Origin: Chrysomallon squamiferum | Taxonomy: Eukaryota > Mollusca > Gastropoda > Neomphalida > Peltospiridae | Reading direction: 5' to 3' | Length of the DNA stretch: 64,000 bases | Assembly (NCBI GenBank): GCA_012295275.1 | Contig: CM022677.1 | Coordinates: 2,152,948-2,216,947 of the forward strand | In this document: piece by piece, positions 33,395 through 47,439 of the stretch | How positions within the stretch are numbered: the stretch's first letter is position 1 | Layout of the letters: every line of letters begins with the position of its first letter | The notes under the pieces: generated by a model | The model's input: only the letters and a program-made list of their open reading frames with translations | What the model was told of the DNA's origin: nothing | The model's database searches: none | Made by a program: the position numbers and the translations under genes

Positions 33395-34350
33395 ATGTCT
33401 GAGGTCAGTTCTGATATTCAGACAGATTCAGTTCCAGTGAATTCAAACCTTAGTGTATGTTTTAACAACAGTAATCCTGGGAATCGTATCCATGAAGATG
33501 AAATGTTAAGTAAAAGATTGGAGACTTTCAAAAATTACAAAGGCAAGAAAAGTCCTCTGCATCTGGCAATGGCTGGATTTGTGTACACGGGTACGTCTGA
33601 TAAGGTTGTTTGTGAATCCTGTGGTATTAGATTGTTTAACTGGACTGGAAACGAGGACCCTTTGCAAGAACATAGAAAACATACGTCAGGTTGTAGTTTC
33701 TTTAAGACAATATTTTCTTCGAGCGGAGATTCGGAATATAATAAATCGTATTCTTTTATTACTGCTAGTTCTGGTAGTATTCCAAAATACAGGGAGTACG
33801 AGAGCTATGAAAAAGGTTGGAAAGCTTCGTTGGATGGCCGCTCTTATCGCCCTTGCAGAAGCCCAGTGTTTTGGCTCATTGTGGATTTTTCTACATAGGA
33901 TCGGCGGATCGCGCAAGATGTTTTCATTGTGGACTAACTTTGCGTGACTGGGATGACGATGATTTTCCGCCAGTTGTTCACAAAGAATGGGCTAAGAATT
34001 GTGAATTCGCTGACAAACTGGACTTTGATGAAATAAGGAAAATGGTTGAAGTTGAGGAATTAAAGAAGGACTCGAAAAATAAAACGAATATTGTTGAAAA
34101 GAGTTGCAATAAAGCCGACAACAGCTGTTTTGTAAAATGTGTGAATAGCGTTGTGACTCAAGCAACAAGTGGTGACAGCTCGAGTAGTAATTATGTCTAC
34201 AGCCCAGCGATCCAGGCAGTTTTGGAAATGGGATATTCTATTGAACTTATTCAAAAGTCCATTGATAATCGGAAAAGAAAAGATGGTTCTGATTTTCCAA
34301 ATGCAGTAACACTTTTCTAAGCAGTCTTGGAACTTGAAGGATCCTGTTAG
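33395..34350 (+). CDS. Inhibitor-of-apoptosis protein, BIR-BIR-UBA, intronless, with frame break
   Basis: Start ATG at 33395 (AAAATGTCTGAG); in-frame ATGs also lie at 33329 and 33359. BIR1 (residues ~41-103) has RLETFKNYKG, CESCGIRLFNW and the zinc ligands C-x2-C-x16-H-x6-C (C73, C76, H93, C100). BIR2 lies in the next frame from ~33816: RLESFVGWPLL, AHCGFFYIGSADRARCFHC, with the same C-x2-C-x16-H-x6-C spacing. One missing A in GAAAAAGG at 33809-33816 explains the shift, since adding an A gives the expected YEKRLESF. The tail SPAIQAVLEMGYSIELIQKS is a UBA domain (ubiquitin binding). TAA at 34318-34320 cuts it nine codons before a second stop at 34348-34350. No RING or CARD, so no E3 activity is predicted. 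IAPs bind caspases or signalling partners through BIR grooves. Either a young pseudogene/retrocopy or a gene with an assembly error. Confidence 0.85.
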
Positions 34351-34815
34351 GTTAGTATCACGTGACATGCTATTTTAGCCAATAAAGCCTCATTTGTAAT
34401 ACAAAGATGTTGTTTAGAACGATTAATACTATGCAAGAGTTCCTGTATTATCAAAACAGTGGACAAAATTTGTTGAAAGGTAACTAAAAAATAAAAGCCC
34501 ACCAACAACAGATAATAAAAAATAAAGCAAACCAAAGCATATCTTTATAGATAGTTTGTTTTAAAATATCAACATGAAAAAAATAAAAAATAGAAAGAAA
34601 AAGATATGAATTCTAATAAATGTTAAATATTTAATATTTAATAATTAAAGTCTAGCTATCCTTGAATTGTTGTTAAACTTTTCTCTTGATTTATTTAGTT
34701 TATATGTTACAGGAATATGTATAATTGCAATCAGAATATATACTTTTAAAATTCTTTAAATAAATTATAATATTTCCTGTAACATATATAAAGTAAATAA
34801 AATAAAATGAACAAC

Positions 34816-34871
<56 letters not shown>

Positions 34872-36160
34872 AGAAGCATTGATAAATGAAACCAGTAACA
34901 TTTTTAATTTGATTTTCATTTTCAGATGAAAGTTTCAGGAAGATGAGCAGTTCTAGGGTCCAGCTTGTGTACACGACAGTTCATCCTGTCAGTAAGAAAC
35001 AAAAACTAAAAGTTCTGAAAAGAAAAGATGATTGTTCTGGGCACTTGTTTATTTCTGAAAGGTTTTCTTTCATAGTTCCAAATGTTTGTTAAACTGAAAA
35101 ATGACTAAAAATATAATTACTAAGATTAAGATTACAACAGCCTGTTGATATTGAAATTACTTAATATTAAACAGGATGCATCCTTCGTTATTAACATTTT
35201 AATTCTTCACAATTAAATTGATTTAAAGTAAACTTATTATTTGTAATGTTAAAGAAATACTAAGTATATACGATACAATTTAAATTTGAAGTATTCTAAA
35301 TGTTGTCATCTAAAAATTGATAAATGTTTAGATCAAGTTAGAAACTGTTTTTCTCAATTTAATTTACACTCGTTGTTATCAGAAAAAGAACAATAAAGGA
35401 ATGGCCCATTTAAATGAATGAATATTTAATTTTCGTGATGTTTTAGAAATTAATATTCAGCACAAAGGATACATTTAAATAAACAAAATAAAATGCTATG
35501 TCAGTAATGTGTAATATTCACTGAAAATGTTGTTATTAATCAGATAAATCAGTGAGATTGTTTATTACTCATAAATCATTTCAGTTAATATTCTTAGTTG
35601 TTTTCTCATTTATTTATTTTACAGATTCATTTAGTATATTAAACTTGGTATTTGTCTTACTGTAGCCTGCTAGTATTTAAATAAAATTAAACAGGATGCA
35701 TTTTACTGGGGAGTGGTTATTTTATCTTTGGTTATTAACATTTTATTTGATCAGAATTAAGTCAAATTTAAAGCAATTTTATTTGATGAGAATTAAGTCA
35801 AATTTAAAGCAATTTTATTTGTAATGATAGAGAATTAGTGAGTGAATATAATACAATTTACTTAATTTATTTTACACCATAATAATAATACTACTAATAA
35901 TAATAAAAAACATCATCATCATCATTGTAATAAATCATGTTACAAAGTAAATGCCTCTTTAAATATACAAATATTTTGAAATAAATTATTAAATTTGTAC
36001 TATTGCGTATTGTAATTTTGTTTTTCATCTGATTTTTGTTTTCTCTAAGATTATGTCTGAGTATGTTTCATTTGCATGCAGATCACCTATAAACTGAATA
36101 TAATGCTTTTAATTTATTAATGTATGATATCATTGATATGTTTGTAAATAAAGGTTTCAA
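34351..36160. other. AT-rich intergenic with diverged duplications; (CA)n at 34820-34868
   Basis: A (CA)n tract of about 24 units sits at 34820-34868. About 35155-35290 and 35685-35855 are two diverged copies of one segment (shared ATTAAACAGGATGCAT, TTATTAACATTTTA, ATACAATTTA). Within the second, GAATTAAGTCAAATTTAAAG is itself tandemly doubled (35752-35822). No gene recognised. Confidence 0.6.
34379..34386 (+). terminator. Possible polyadenylation signal of the BIR gene
   Basis: CAATAAAG about 30 bp after the last stop; in AT-rich DNA such a match is weak evidence alone. Confidence 0.35.
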
Positions 36161-36164
36161 ATAG

Positions 36165-36234
36165 TACAGTATGTGTGTACGTGTTTTTATTTTTTATTTT
36201 TTATGATTAATTATTTATGTACACACATACTGTA
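36165..36234. repeat. Inverted repeat, 16-bp perfect arms
   Basis: TACAGTATGTGTGTAC (36165-36180) and GTACACACATACTGTA (36219-36234) flank a 38-bp T-rich loop. Possibly a tiny foldback or terminal inverted repeats of a minimal element. Confidence 0.9.
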
Positions 36235-36374
36235 TTATTATAGATTATAGATATGTGTAGGTGTTTGTGTGTGTGTGTGGCTGTGTGTTCTGTTTATTCA
36301 GTTTTCATGAATAACTATTATAAACATCAATGCCGTGACAATGATGCACATAAAGAAATGTAAGAAGAAAACAG

Positions 36375-36600
36375 AACTTAATAATAAAACTGGTAGTTTT
36401 GTTGTACACGTTAGTTTGTAACAATTTAAAAAGTTTTTATCTTATTAAAACAAGAATTAATAATAAAACTAGTAGTTTTGTAGTACATATTAGTCTGTAA
36501 TAATTTAATAGTAATTATCTAACTAAAACAATTAATAATAAAACTATTGGTTTTGTAGAATTTGTCAGTTTGTAATAATTTAACATTTTTTATCTTGGAG
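36375..36600. repeat. ~80-bp unit, three diverged tandem copies
   Basis: AATTAATAATAAAACTGGTA and its variants (ACTAGTA, ACTATTG) start at about 36376, 36455 and 36533, each followed by GTTTTGTWGTACAYRTTAGTYTGTAAYAATTTAA-like sequence. Confidence 0.8.
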
Positions 36601-37410
36601 TTTCAAATGTTAGTTTTGTTACTTTGTACTGATATAGAAATTTTATTTTAGACAATAAAACTTTTTCTCACTGTTCATTTAATGTATTGGTTGTTTTTAA
36701 ACTGATTCTATATCCTCCAGTTTTACTGACTGAAAGTGTATGGTTCATAGTTTTAGTCTGGGATAGTGTCACTTGAAAAGTGTATGGCAGAATATAAAGG
36801 AAACTATAAACTTGTCTGTCATTTCTCAGTTGTTTATCAAAGGTTCACATATCTAGAAACGAATTTGAAAATGAAGCTGAAAATATATATAATCATGATA
36901 TATTTTTTTTTTTTTTAGAAAATAACAAAACAGAAACACAAATGAGGAAAACCCTTTCAAGGAAGGAAATTAAGATTACAAAATTGAGTTCACTTTTGCA
37001 GCAGCATTACATAAGCTTTCCATAAGATTTAGGTAAATTGATAAATATCTTCCTGATTTTTGAATACTCTGCAAGTCTTTGAATGAATCAGTGTAAAAGA
37101 GAGAAAACAGATTTCAATATTGCCTAAAACACTACAATGCCTCCACTTAATTTCATAATAAAATGTTTTTCTTTTTTCTGTTTTTAGGAGATCTCACTGT
37201 GTTGAAGACGTAAGTCAACATGACAGATTTCAGTTGTATCCTGTTTTAGTTCACGTTGTATCTTATACATCAGTCAAATAATGTGGAAATATTCAAATGT
37301 TAGGAAAAGAAATTTTGTTTCGTCTTCAATAAAGGAGATGATTGCTGCTTGTTCTCTCAGTCATGAAGCAGTTCAGAGAATCCATTGTTACTTTAAAGTC
37401 GAACTAAGTA

Positions 37411-37464
<54 letters not shown>

Positions 37465-40063
37465 AATGAATAACAGCTGAAGGCTTCTAGTTTCAAGATT
37501 TATATCTGATTATCTACAGAAGTTCTGACATTGTTTATATTTTATATATATATATAATTATTATTATTCTCGAATAAGATGGCTGCCATAATGTGGCAAT
37601 TCTGTATCACATTCTTCGAACATTAAATAAAACTGTAAATCCCTAAACAGCGGCAGTCATCCCGCATTCATTTCCGCAACTACTATACCAAAAAAAAAAA
37701 AAAAAAATGCAATGCAAATAAAACAAATAAAGAATATAATTACTTTTAAATCGATATGATTCTTTTGTCCAATAAACGGTGTTGTTATTTCCGCCTCTCC
37801 TATCTTTTCTTTCTTCTTCTTAATTTATTTATGTTAACACAGCAAATAAAATGACAAAGTTTAGAACTCACATTTTAAACTGTGTAGTCTGGGTAAGGTG
37901 TCTCGTATATGAAAACTGGGTGTGCGTTAAAACAACAAATAATCCTGGCGTGTTGAAATGTTAAATATGTTTTAATATATTTGTGAAATTTCAATTGTAC
38001 TGTGGTAACATTTCTTTTGATTATTAATATTAGTGTGTGCGTGTGTGTGCGTGTCTGTTTAAAACTGTATTAAAGAGTGATTAAAGTGAATCAAGTGAAA
38101 AGTGACACAATGTAATAAAATAATGAGTCAAGACAAATACATTTATGTTGAAATGACTAAGGGAAATGTGGTCAGACAGTCAATGCTGTCATAAAACAGA
38201 CAGGAACAAATTAATTTTAAAAATTAACTTATAAATACTCCTTTTTCTACTTTACTACAATGGTCACTGTGATAAACGTTTAAAATTTACATTTTTATTA
38301 AAATATACAAAAATTGTCAACAAAATAAAAAAATAAAAAAAGCTAATCTGACAGCGGTATACATCGTGTACAAATGAAGAAAAGAAAATATTAAAACTTT
38401 TCAACTGGGTAGAAAAGTTTAAAAATAAATAAATAAATGAAACCTTTATAATTCATAATCAGTGGATGTAGATGAAAATAATATGTCTTTGTAGATAACA
38501 TTGAATATCAAATTACATTCTAATTTTTCATAATGTAAATATTATTTCAGTGTTTAAATCGAATTGTCATCATTGTATTATCTTTATACGTCTTTCATTT
38601 ACTATTACTTTCTTTTACAACAAAATTTAAAACATATTTCTGAACTATTATTTTTACAAGATTTAAAACAATTTAAAAGATTAGTTTAACGTCGTTTTTA
38701 ATTTACCTTTCGTTTTCGTTTTCTTGGATGAATTGGTTCTAAAAGACAAATATGAACTAATAAGACAGAAGTATCTAAGACACTCTGCTCAAAACTAACT
38801 ATCGTAGTTTTAAAAGCTAAAATTTATTATTTGGTTCTTTTGCATTCAAAGACGTATCTAAAATAAACAATGCCTATGTCAAACACTGACAGTTCACACC
38901 TATACAAACATCTTTTAAATAATTTCATCAGAACAGAAATTGTTTGGTGGCATCCTAGGCATGAGCCATACATTATATATGTCACTATTGTGATTTATGT
39001 TTGTGGGCTTCTTTTTATTCCTGTTTGTTTATTTCTCCGTTTTTAACCAAACATTGAAAGCATTTCAAAATTTGAGACCATTACAAATGAAATAAAATTC
39101 AAATAAAAAATAAAAATGATTCTTGTCTGACCTTTATCAGGATGTGGATCTAGCAGTTTTTCTGTTGTGATTTTAATTCGGTAGCTTTAAATTAACATCA
39201 AAAAAAAAAAAAAAAAAAAAAAAACAACAACAATAAAATAATTTTAAAAAAAAACACACACAGATACCTAAGCTAACATTTTTTTTTTTTTTTAAATACA
39301 TCAGACAGGAAAGTGAAAAAGATATGTACTTAAGAAAACGAACCATTTTCAACCAAAAATTTCCAGTGACGTAGAAAGATCGGTGGGAAATATAAATATG
39401 TCGATTAGACATAGCTCATTGAAAAGATCAACCCCAGGGTTACGCCTATAATTCCCATACATATTTGTAACTACCGTCAGTGTTTTGCATGCACACGCTC
39501 ACGTACAGTCATATACAAAGTCGGTTTTAAGCAAGATTTATTTTTATACACCATGATCATAATCTCTGTATGTAAAATCAGTTTAATGTGATAACGTAGT
39601 ACAATAATTCTTCTTGTACTTCAAATAGTATATTATTTGTTTTAACACACAACTCTATTTAAGAAGCTTTCCAAGACAACTTTGAAATGTAATAGACCTG
39701 TAATTATCACTATTATGCTTAATCAACCTTAGAAAAAGAACTGGAAATAATGAATGCAAACTGGGCTATAGATATAGAGATTTCAGTACTTGTTTTCATT
39801 TGTCACCAGTAATCTATGTTTAATTACAACGGAAAGGTCTACGTTGTTCAAGGCCACCGAGAGGCGTCCTGTCCGTCTCTTTACAATAATCTCTTACGTC
39901 TACAAATCGTGCTGGGGATGGGTATTGAAATTACTTCTTAATTTTGTTATACTGTACAAAAAAATATCACATAAATCAATATTTATTTTTAATTTTCGCT
40001 GAATAGAACATTATATTCACTTTAACAAAATATAACTTAATGACAATGGACAGATGCAGTGAT

Positions 40064-40114
<51 letters not shown>

Positions 40115-42990
40115 TGATATGACCCTGTCATAGTTCAGTTAATAAAAAAATAAGGCGATATTATTAATTAAGGATACCGCTATTTACACTAATAAATTCT
40201 ACAAATATTACATAATTATAAAGAAGTAAAAATAAGGTGTCAGTTTTTCTTAAGGATAACGCTATTTACACTGATCATTTTACTACTGAGTTACAAAAAT
40301 AAATTTTAATAACGTGTGCACTATATGTTAGTAATAGTTTACACGGTATTTTAGTTACATTGTGTTACACAGAACATTCATAATTAGAGAGTAGCGGTGA
40401 CACCAACCATTCAGTATAATCTGTGGATCAAGCTAATAACATGTAATACTAGTTAGACTGTGATGACGTGTAAAAATGAAACAGCGTAAAATTATCAATG
40501 TAAATAGTTTATTTTCTTAATAAAAACACTACGTTATTTGTATCTGATAGCGATATTTTATTTCTGAATATTCACTGTACTTCTCAACTAGAAATATTAA
40601 GATGAATATGACTTCACATATAATTAATTACTTGCTATTATCTAACAATGTAACCTCAACTTTTCAACACATACCTGTCTAGAAAAATAAAATCAATATT
40701 TAATTATCAATACAATCTCAGGTGCAGCTAAACACTAATCCTGTTTTTGTCAGTAACAAAGAACTGCAGTCTTTATTTCTCAATTTCTCAACTATTCTTC
40801 TTGAATGAGATGACATTCAGTTAGTTATACAACAAATTATACTGCAAATTACAACTATGGTTTCACTTGTTAAATTCAGAAATATAGATGGAACTTCCGT
40901 GTTATAATGTTTGTATAAATATCAGTAGCTTTACATGTGACGTGAAACATATATCGAGAAATAAAGAGAGTGCATCTAGTATGACATTTTATATACACCA
41001 GAACCTGTTTCACTGAAAAACAAACACAGCAGAACATTGAGCAACTAACTTCAGATACTCTTTGAAGTGTCCGTTTTATTAAACGTAACGTGATATTTTA
41101 CTTTGCTAATTCGAAATCGTATAACAAAAAGGTGTAATTTTACTGTACGTGGAACTTAGATATTATGTACACTACAGAAAATATTGATAACCACAGTTAA
41201 TCTGTTAGATATTACTGACAGTTATAAACGATAATTCTACATGGCGTTTTAAAAAGAAAAAGATGAGAATTAATTATGAGCGGTGATATTTACAGTTTGT
41301 AGGTTAAGTATGTTGACAAATGTTAATCTCATATTTATTAATATCATATATTTATATCAGGTTATATTTAAAAATCTCGGAGTTAATTCCCTGGAATCAC
41401 GATAGTGTGTACTGATTAGCTGAGAACAAAGAAGGTAAACGTGTTATTTTGCTATGCGAAATTATATTTTTTCATTACATTCATTAAAATGTGTACATCA
41501 GCGCAAGTTGTATAGTTAATATACTTTACATTTCTTATTATACCTGAAGTTCTCTTACTATTAAAATAACCGCTCCTCCAGTAATAATCAATGAGACATT
41601 GAAGCAGACACTCTCTTTGTCAACAGCTAAATAACAACAACAACAATAATAACATCTTAATATTTTTATTTTTATTTTGTTTTTATTTTTCTGTAAAAAC
41701 GGAAGCTTCCTGTATATTTTTTACGCTATTCTCTTAGTGTCATTAGAACTGTTCTGAGTGCGGATATAAAAATTACTTCGAAGTTTTTATTAGGCCTCGT
41801 AAAGTTATCAGAGAAATCAGATTTATTCTTAGTTTATTGTTTCTGTCGAGATAAAAAATAAATACTTCTTTTTAAAAAAGTATATAATAATAATAATAAT
41901 GATTTATTTATAATGTAATTACATGAGAAATCGTGAACTTTTCGTAAAGCCACAGTTAACTAAAAATGATCGCTGTTTACACTGATAATGTTACCCATCG
42001 ATAACAAAATAAGACGCAAGTTTTATAACGTCTGTATTATTTATATGAGACATTAAAGTTACATTAATTAGAGATCATCAGTTATAATATTGATAAACAT
42101 GGAATTTCACTCTAGATTAACTTACTTTTCTCAGTGTTTAAAAAAAAAAATCTGATATAGTCTTAATTACATAATTTGATAAATTTGAATTTTAGATTAA
42201 TCATGTACTTTCATGTAGGGAGAGATGTAAATTGTGTCGCGGAATGTCATGTTACTGCTGTCATAAAACAAAGTATCGCATTGTGACACTGAAAGGTGCA
42301 CAGTTAATTTTCAATAACATCAGTACAATAATAAATATAGCACTTCACGTGTTTCTGTATAGCCTTATTATTGTTAATAAAATAACTTAATATTAAAAAC
42401 CATAATTGTTCAGTATACGAAAAGAAGGACATTAATCTGGAAAAAACAAACAAAACAGTGTTTTTCAGTGTACTGTGTTAATATTACAGCTTCACTTTTA
42501 CTTTCAGTATATTGACTTGTGTACCTAATAACATTACCGAAAAAATCTTTTTATTATTATTTTTTTTTTTTGGATAACTGAACACTAATTGTACAATAAT
42601 AAAAAATATAATTTTAACATAATTTTAATATTAATATTAATGTCTCATGAAAATATTAATATTTAGATGTGAAGCGGAGATATTAAACTTCTATCTTACG
42701 TTAACTTTACAAAATTATTCAAAATATGAAATTATCAAAAAAACAACGTTAATGTCGTCTATAATAAAATATTTACTTCTTCTGAGGCCCAGCATTGTTT
42801 TTTATCAGAGGACTGGTGAATTCATAACAAACGTTAAAACATTTCTCTCAATCTCAGTTTTGTCGTATAAACGGCCGTAATGTTAGCCGAAGGAGTTTTT
42901 CAGGTTTGTGAAAAAAGGACTCAATATTTTTATTGAAATGTACGCAAACTAATAAAAACACGTTTTTATATCAATTCAGGGCTTTTGTTT
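36601..42990. other. Long AT-rich intergenic stretch, no gene seen
   Basis: Contains (TG)n at 37422-37461, poly-A at 37690-37708 and 39199-39222, and (GA)n at 40071-40107. The phrase TTAAGGATAMCGCTATTTAC recurs at about 40169 and 40251, and a related GATCGCTGTTTACACTGAT at about 41968. Exon-like splice words occur (e.g. near 37190) without a supportable frame. Confidence 0.5.
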
Positions 42991-42991
42991 T

Positions 42992-43327
42992 ATGATTTAC
43001 AGTCAGCGATCAAGTGGGTTAAGAGAATTTACATTATCCTCACTTGAAGAAATCACAGTTGTTTTCACACGAGTGTTTACAATAACCATGTTCTATGAAA
43101 AAAGATATATTTTCAGAGATAGGCTTGGTGCTGAAGTGTGCACTTGTTTACCCAACACAGCATGTTTTTCAAGATTAATAAAATGTAATGAAAATTATAA
43201 ACAACATTCACAAATTTCTTCATTGGAATATTTAGATTACTGTTACAAAAATGTGTTCACAATTTTTGGTAGAGATGTTTATTGTATTCGTAACAGTTCA
43301 TTCAATTTTATCTTAAAAATGCTTTAA
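42992..43327 (+). other. 111-codon open frame, unrecognised
   Basis: An open frame with mixed composition (ATG at 42992, stop near 43325) and no low-complexity bias. I recognise no domain, signal peptide or membrane segment. It has no detected neighbours or duplicates in the window. Could be chance in DNA this AT-rich, or an exon relic. Confidence 0.2.
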
Positions 43328-43737
43328 TAATGAAAAACAAGGCAACAAAAGAAAATGAAAAAAGTATGTTTATTTTAATAAATAATCAACATTAGTAATT
43401 ATAACATCTAAACAAGTGTAAGTTAAATAGATATGTCTCTGTACAGAAGACACAGCAGGTACAGATCTAGGGTGTGGTGTGTTAACATATTTGTGTGATG
43501 AGAAAATATCACAAATGTTCTCTTGCTCCTCTACCATATAAAACTTTCCTTTTTTATTTTTTTCTCTCACACACTGCCTGAAATAAAAAATAAACAATTA
43601 CCAAGTAAAAGTTCTCAAACAGATTGTCATAGAATTTTATGGTATTTTAAAAGAATGAGAAAGAGAGACAAAGCGAGAAAGATATAATGAAAGAGAGAGA
43701 AAAAATAAGGAAGATAATCTAGAGAGAAACGTTTGCA

Positions 43738-44030
43738 GTGGAGATATGCAGTCATGCATATTTGTATAACTTTAATAGTTATAATGATAAACATTTATAT
43801 CATTCATGCATATTTGTATAACTTTAATAGTTATAATGATAAACATTTATATCTCATTGAAACCAGCTTTGTGACAAAAACTGTGGAGTGTACAGTTCTG
43901 TACTTAACTGTGTGTTCAACACCATAACTTTAATAGTTATAATGATAAACATTTATATCTCATTGAAACCAGCTTTGTGACAAAGACTGTGGAGTGTACA
44001 GTTCTGTATTTAACTGTGTTCAACACCATA
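43738..44030. repeat. Nested tandem duplications (~48 bp and ~115 bp)
   Basis: TTTAATAGTTATAATGATAA occurs at about 43770, 43822 and 43927. The longer unit, through CATTGAAACCAGCTTTGTGA and GTGGAGTGTACAGTTCTGTA, is present twice (from about 43822 and 43927) with few differences. Confidence 0.9.
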
Positions 44031-45854
44031 AAACTGTAAACATGGAGAGTGCAGGGTTGTTACAAGAAACATTTCCTTCATGCAACTCGTTCAGTGTAAA
44101 ACACACACTTAAATTATTCCCAGCTGATCTAAAGGAGAGGATTATATTTGCTGTTGTTTGTTTGTCTTTTTATTTATTTATTTATTTTCATTATTTGTTT
44201 TTTGTTGTTGTTGTTCTTATGTACTTATAACTACATATACCACATGTTTGTTGAATCAGCTAATCTAATATTTCTCCACCTGTATAATATCTAACATTGT
44301 TTTTTTTAGATAATTTACTTAATATTATTATCAATCTAAAATAATTCAAAATGATATGTTTTAGATATTTCTATATGGTTTAGTTTCTAACTTGATTACT
44401 AAAATACTTTCAAAAATGAATTTGTTTTATATATACTCTGGACAGTTATGAATATTCATTATGCATCCATTATGGATGCAAATAATATGACAGTGAAACG
44501 AAACTTCAGTTTTATAGCAATACACTTTAGTTTTACACGTTTTACTTTGAAATGTTCTTTTCCTTAGCACTACAGAACATAAATTCATCATGAAATACAA
44601 CTGGAAAATTCCATAGTTATAAAACTAAATTCTTTTTTCAAAATAAATAAATAATTTATAATTAAGAAGCTCTATACAGTAACCCATTTTATAGGATTAA
44701 ATGAGTTTTGAATCCCAGAAAAAAAAGAAAAAAGAAAAAGACAATCTTTGATGCAGCCCAATTAACCATGATCTATATTTCTTTCTATGAGACCATCTGA
44801 CAAAACCTGCAGCTGACACACAGTGACTTGAAACATCTTGTGTTCATCACTGATTTTATTTCACATCCTGTGACTAAAACATGAAAATGATTATTTTAGC
44901 TCATCATTTCTACATTAAAGATATATAAAAATTTATATCAATAAAAATATTTTAAATTAGCATATTTAAATAGCATGTTTTGAATAACATCTTTCAAGTA
45001 ACATTTTCCCACAACCTTATTTATACTATAAAACTGAAACTGGCATATTTAAAATATAACATCCCATTCAGAATGTATAAATTAGCAAGTTTCAGTTAGC
45101 ACATTTAAAATCTGCATATTTCACAAAAGCAGATTAAACCTGAACTACAGCAAAATTTAATAGTTTTTTGACAGTGAAAAATACTTGAATAATGTATGAG
45201 AAATGACAAAAAAAGTAACATGACATGAATTTCTTCATGTACAACATAAAAGCCAAATTTTCAGATATTCAGGAAATGTAACCCAGAAGCAATATGATCC
45301 ACAAAGAAAAAATGATGATCAAAAATAACTTAATATTTCAAATAATTTTGAGATTTTTCAGTGTTCATATTTTTATAGTTCAGCTTAAGAACTCAACATT
45401 AATATTTAGTCTAGCTATTCTTTGTTACCCACAACATAATAATAATAATAATATTTGGTGTGTGTGTGTGTGTGTGTGTGTGTGTCTGTGTGTGTCAGTG
45501 TGTGTTTTCTCACAACTAAAAATGTAGAAACAAATAAAATTAAGTAAAATAAGACAGACAAATTATTCCAGTATAATGTGATAAAATGTATAATGACAAA
45601 AACAGTATCAGTATAAATATGTATTTTAGAAGTCTGTGAATTGTAATAAATAATATACAAATACATAAGAACAAAGAAACCCAGATATCAATCTACTAGC
45701 TTTTATAAGATCCACAGTAAAATTATGTGACAACAATTTACATTTTAAGTGAAACAAACATTTACAAAATAATAAAAACAACACATTTACTTGAACAGCA
45801 AAGCACAAAACTACCAGGTGAGATAAGAAAAGAAACAGCCTAGTTTAATCTGTA
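44031..45854. other. AT-rich intergenic, no gene seen; (TG)n at 45458-45506
   Basis: Only simple-sequence tracts stand out. A 45610-45740 segment resembles 46675-46760 (shared AAGTCTGTGAMTTGTAATAA, CAAAGAAACCCAG, TTTTATRAGATCCACAGTAA): a duplicated segment flanking the minisatellite between them. Confidence 0.6.
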
Positions 45855-45859
45855 CAGCC

Positions 45860-46540
45860 TAACATCAACAAGTGTAATATTAGATTTAACTATTACATTC
45901 TTTTACAAATTAAACATCAACAAGTGTAATATTAGATTTAACTATTACATTCTTTTACTAATTAAACATCAACAAGTGTAATATTAGATTTAACTATTAC
46001 ATTCTTTTACTAATTAAACATCAACAAGTGTAATATTAGATTTAACTATTACATTCTTTTACTAATTAAACATCAACAAGTGTAATATTAGATTTAACTA
46101 TTACATTCTTTTACTAATTAAACATCAACAAGTGTAATATTAGATTTAACTATTACATTCTTTTACAAATTAAACATCAACAAGTGTAATATTAGATTTA
46201 ACTATTACATTCTTTTACTTTTACATTAAACATCAACAAGTGTAATATTAGATTTAACTATTACATTCTTTTACAAATTAAACATCAACAAGTGTAATAT
46301 TAGATTTAACTATTACATTCTTTTACTAATTAAACATCAGCAAGTGTAATATTAGATTTAACTATTACATTCTTTTACTAATTAAACATCAACAAGTGTA
46401 ATATTAGATTTAACCATTACATTCTTTTACTAATTAAACATCAACAAGTGTAATATTAGATTTAACTATTACATTCTTTTACAAATTAAACATCAACAAG
46501 TGTAATATTAGATTTAACTATTACATATTATTTTACTAAT
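45860..46540. repeat. Minisatellite, ~52-bp unit x about 13
   Basis: Unit AACATCAACAAGTGTAATAT then TAGATTTAACTATTACATTC then TTTTACTAATTA. Thirteen copies, most identical apart from A/T at one linker base, hence young. Not coding. Confidence 0.95.
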
Positions 46541-46967
46541 TACTCAGTTATTTATTTTATATATCTTACATGACTTTTCTCATTTCATTGAACATGTTAT
46601 TAAATACTGTTAATTAACAATTTTATTAAAACAAGACATTCAAAAATTAATATTACTGATTTGTTTCTTTTAGAAAAAAAGTCTGTGACTTGTAATAAAT
46701 AATCTACAAATACACAAGAACAAAGAAACCCAGTTAAAAATCTACAAGCTTTTATGAGATCCACAGTAAAATTGTTACCAAAGTTTACATCGTTGTTGAG
46801 ACATGCAGTTGTTCACTATATACTTATCTTGACTAGCAGAAAAACATTTAGTATAACTGTTTATTAAATGTAGACTAATACACATTTCACCTTGTGTAAA
46901 TAAAACGATTGTCTGTATGTAGTAGATCAAAAACATTATCAGCTTATTCTTATTAAAATTATTCATG

Positions 46968-47002
<35 letters not shown>

Positions 47003-47397
47003 AATAATAATAATTATTTTTTTGAAAGATGGAGATTATTTTATTCATATATTTATATTTATATTACATTTAGCTAACTGAAATTGTGTTAATTTAGATG
47101 AAAACTGCAATTAGTAATTTTTTCTAGTTATTATTTTTATTTATAATTTTGATAGACTCTTCTATTTCTCCAAGGATATAATATATAATATTGTTTTCTG
47201 ATTTGGTGTACTTCATATTATTACCAGTCTAAAATTATTCAAAATGATATGTTTTAGATATTTGTACATGGTTTAGTTTTAAAAATTAGTTATATATATA
47301 TATATTTATAATCCACAGAAATATTAACAACATGGAAAGAAATGTGTCACACAACAAATATTATAAGTATTATTTCTCATAAGGCATTGAAATTATT

Positions 47398-47439
<42 letters not shown>

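Noticed and set aside
34351-35100. A RING or further exon for the BIR gene (acceptor near 34925, frame MKVSGR)
   Set aside because: The frame stops after six codons and no cysteine/histidine RING pattern is present in any frame.
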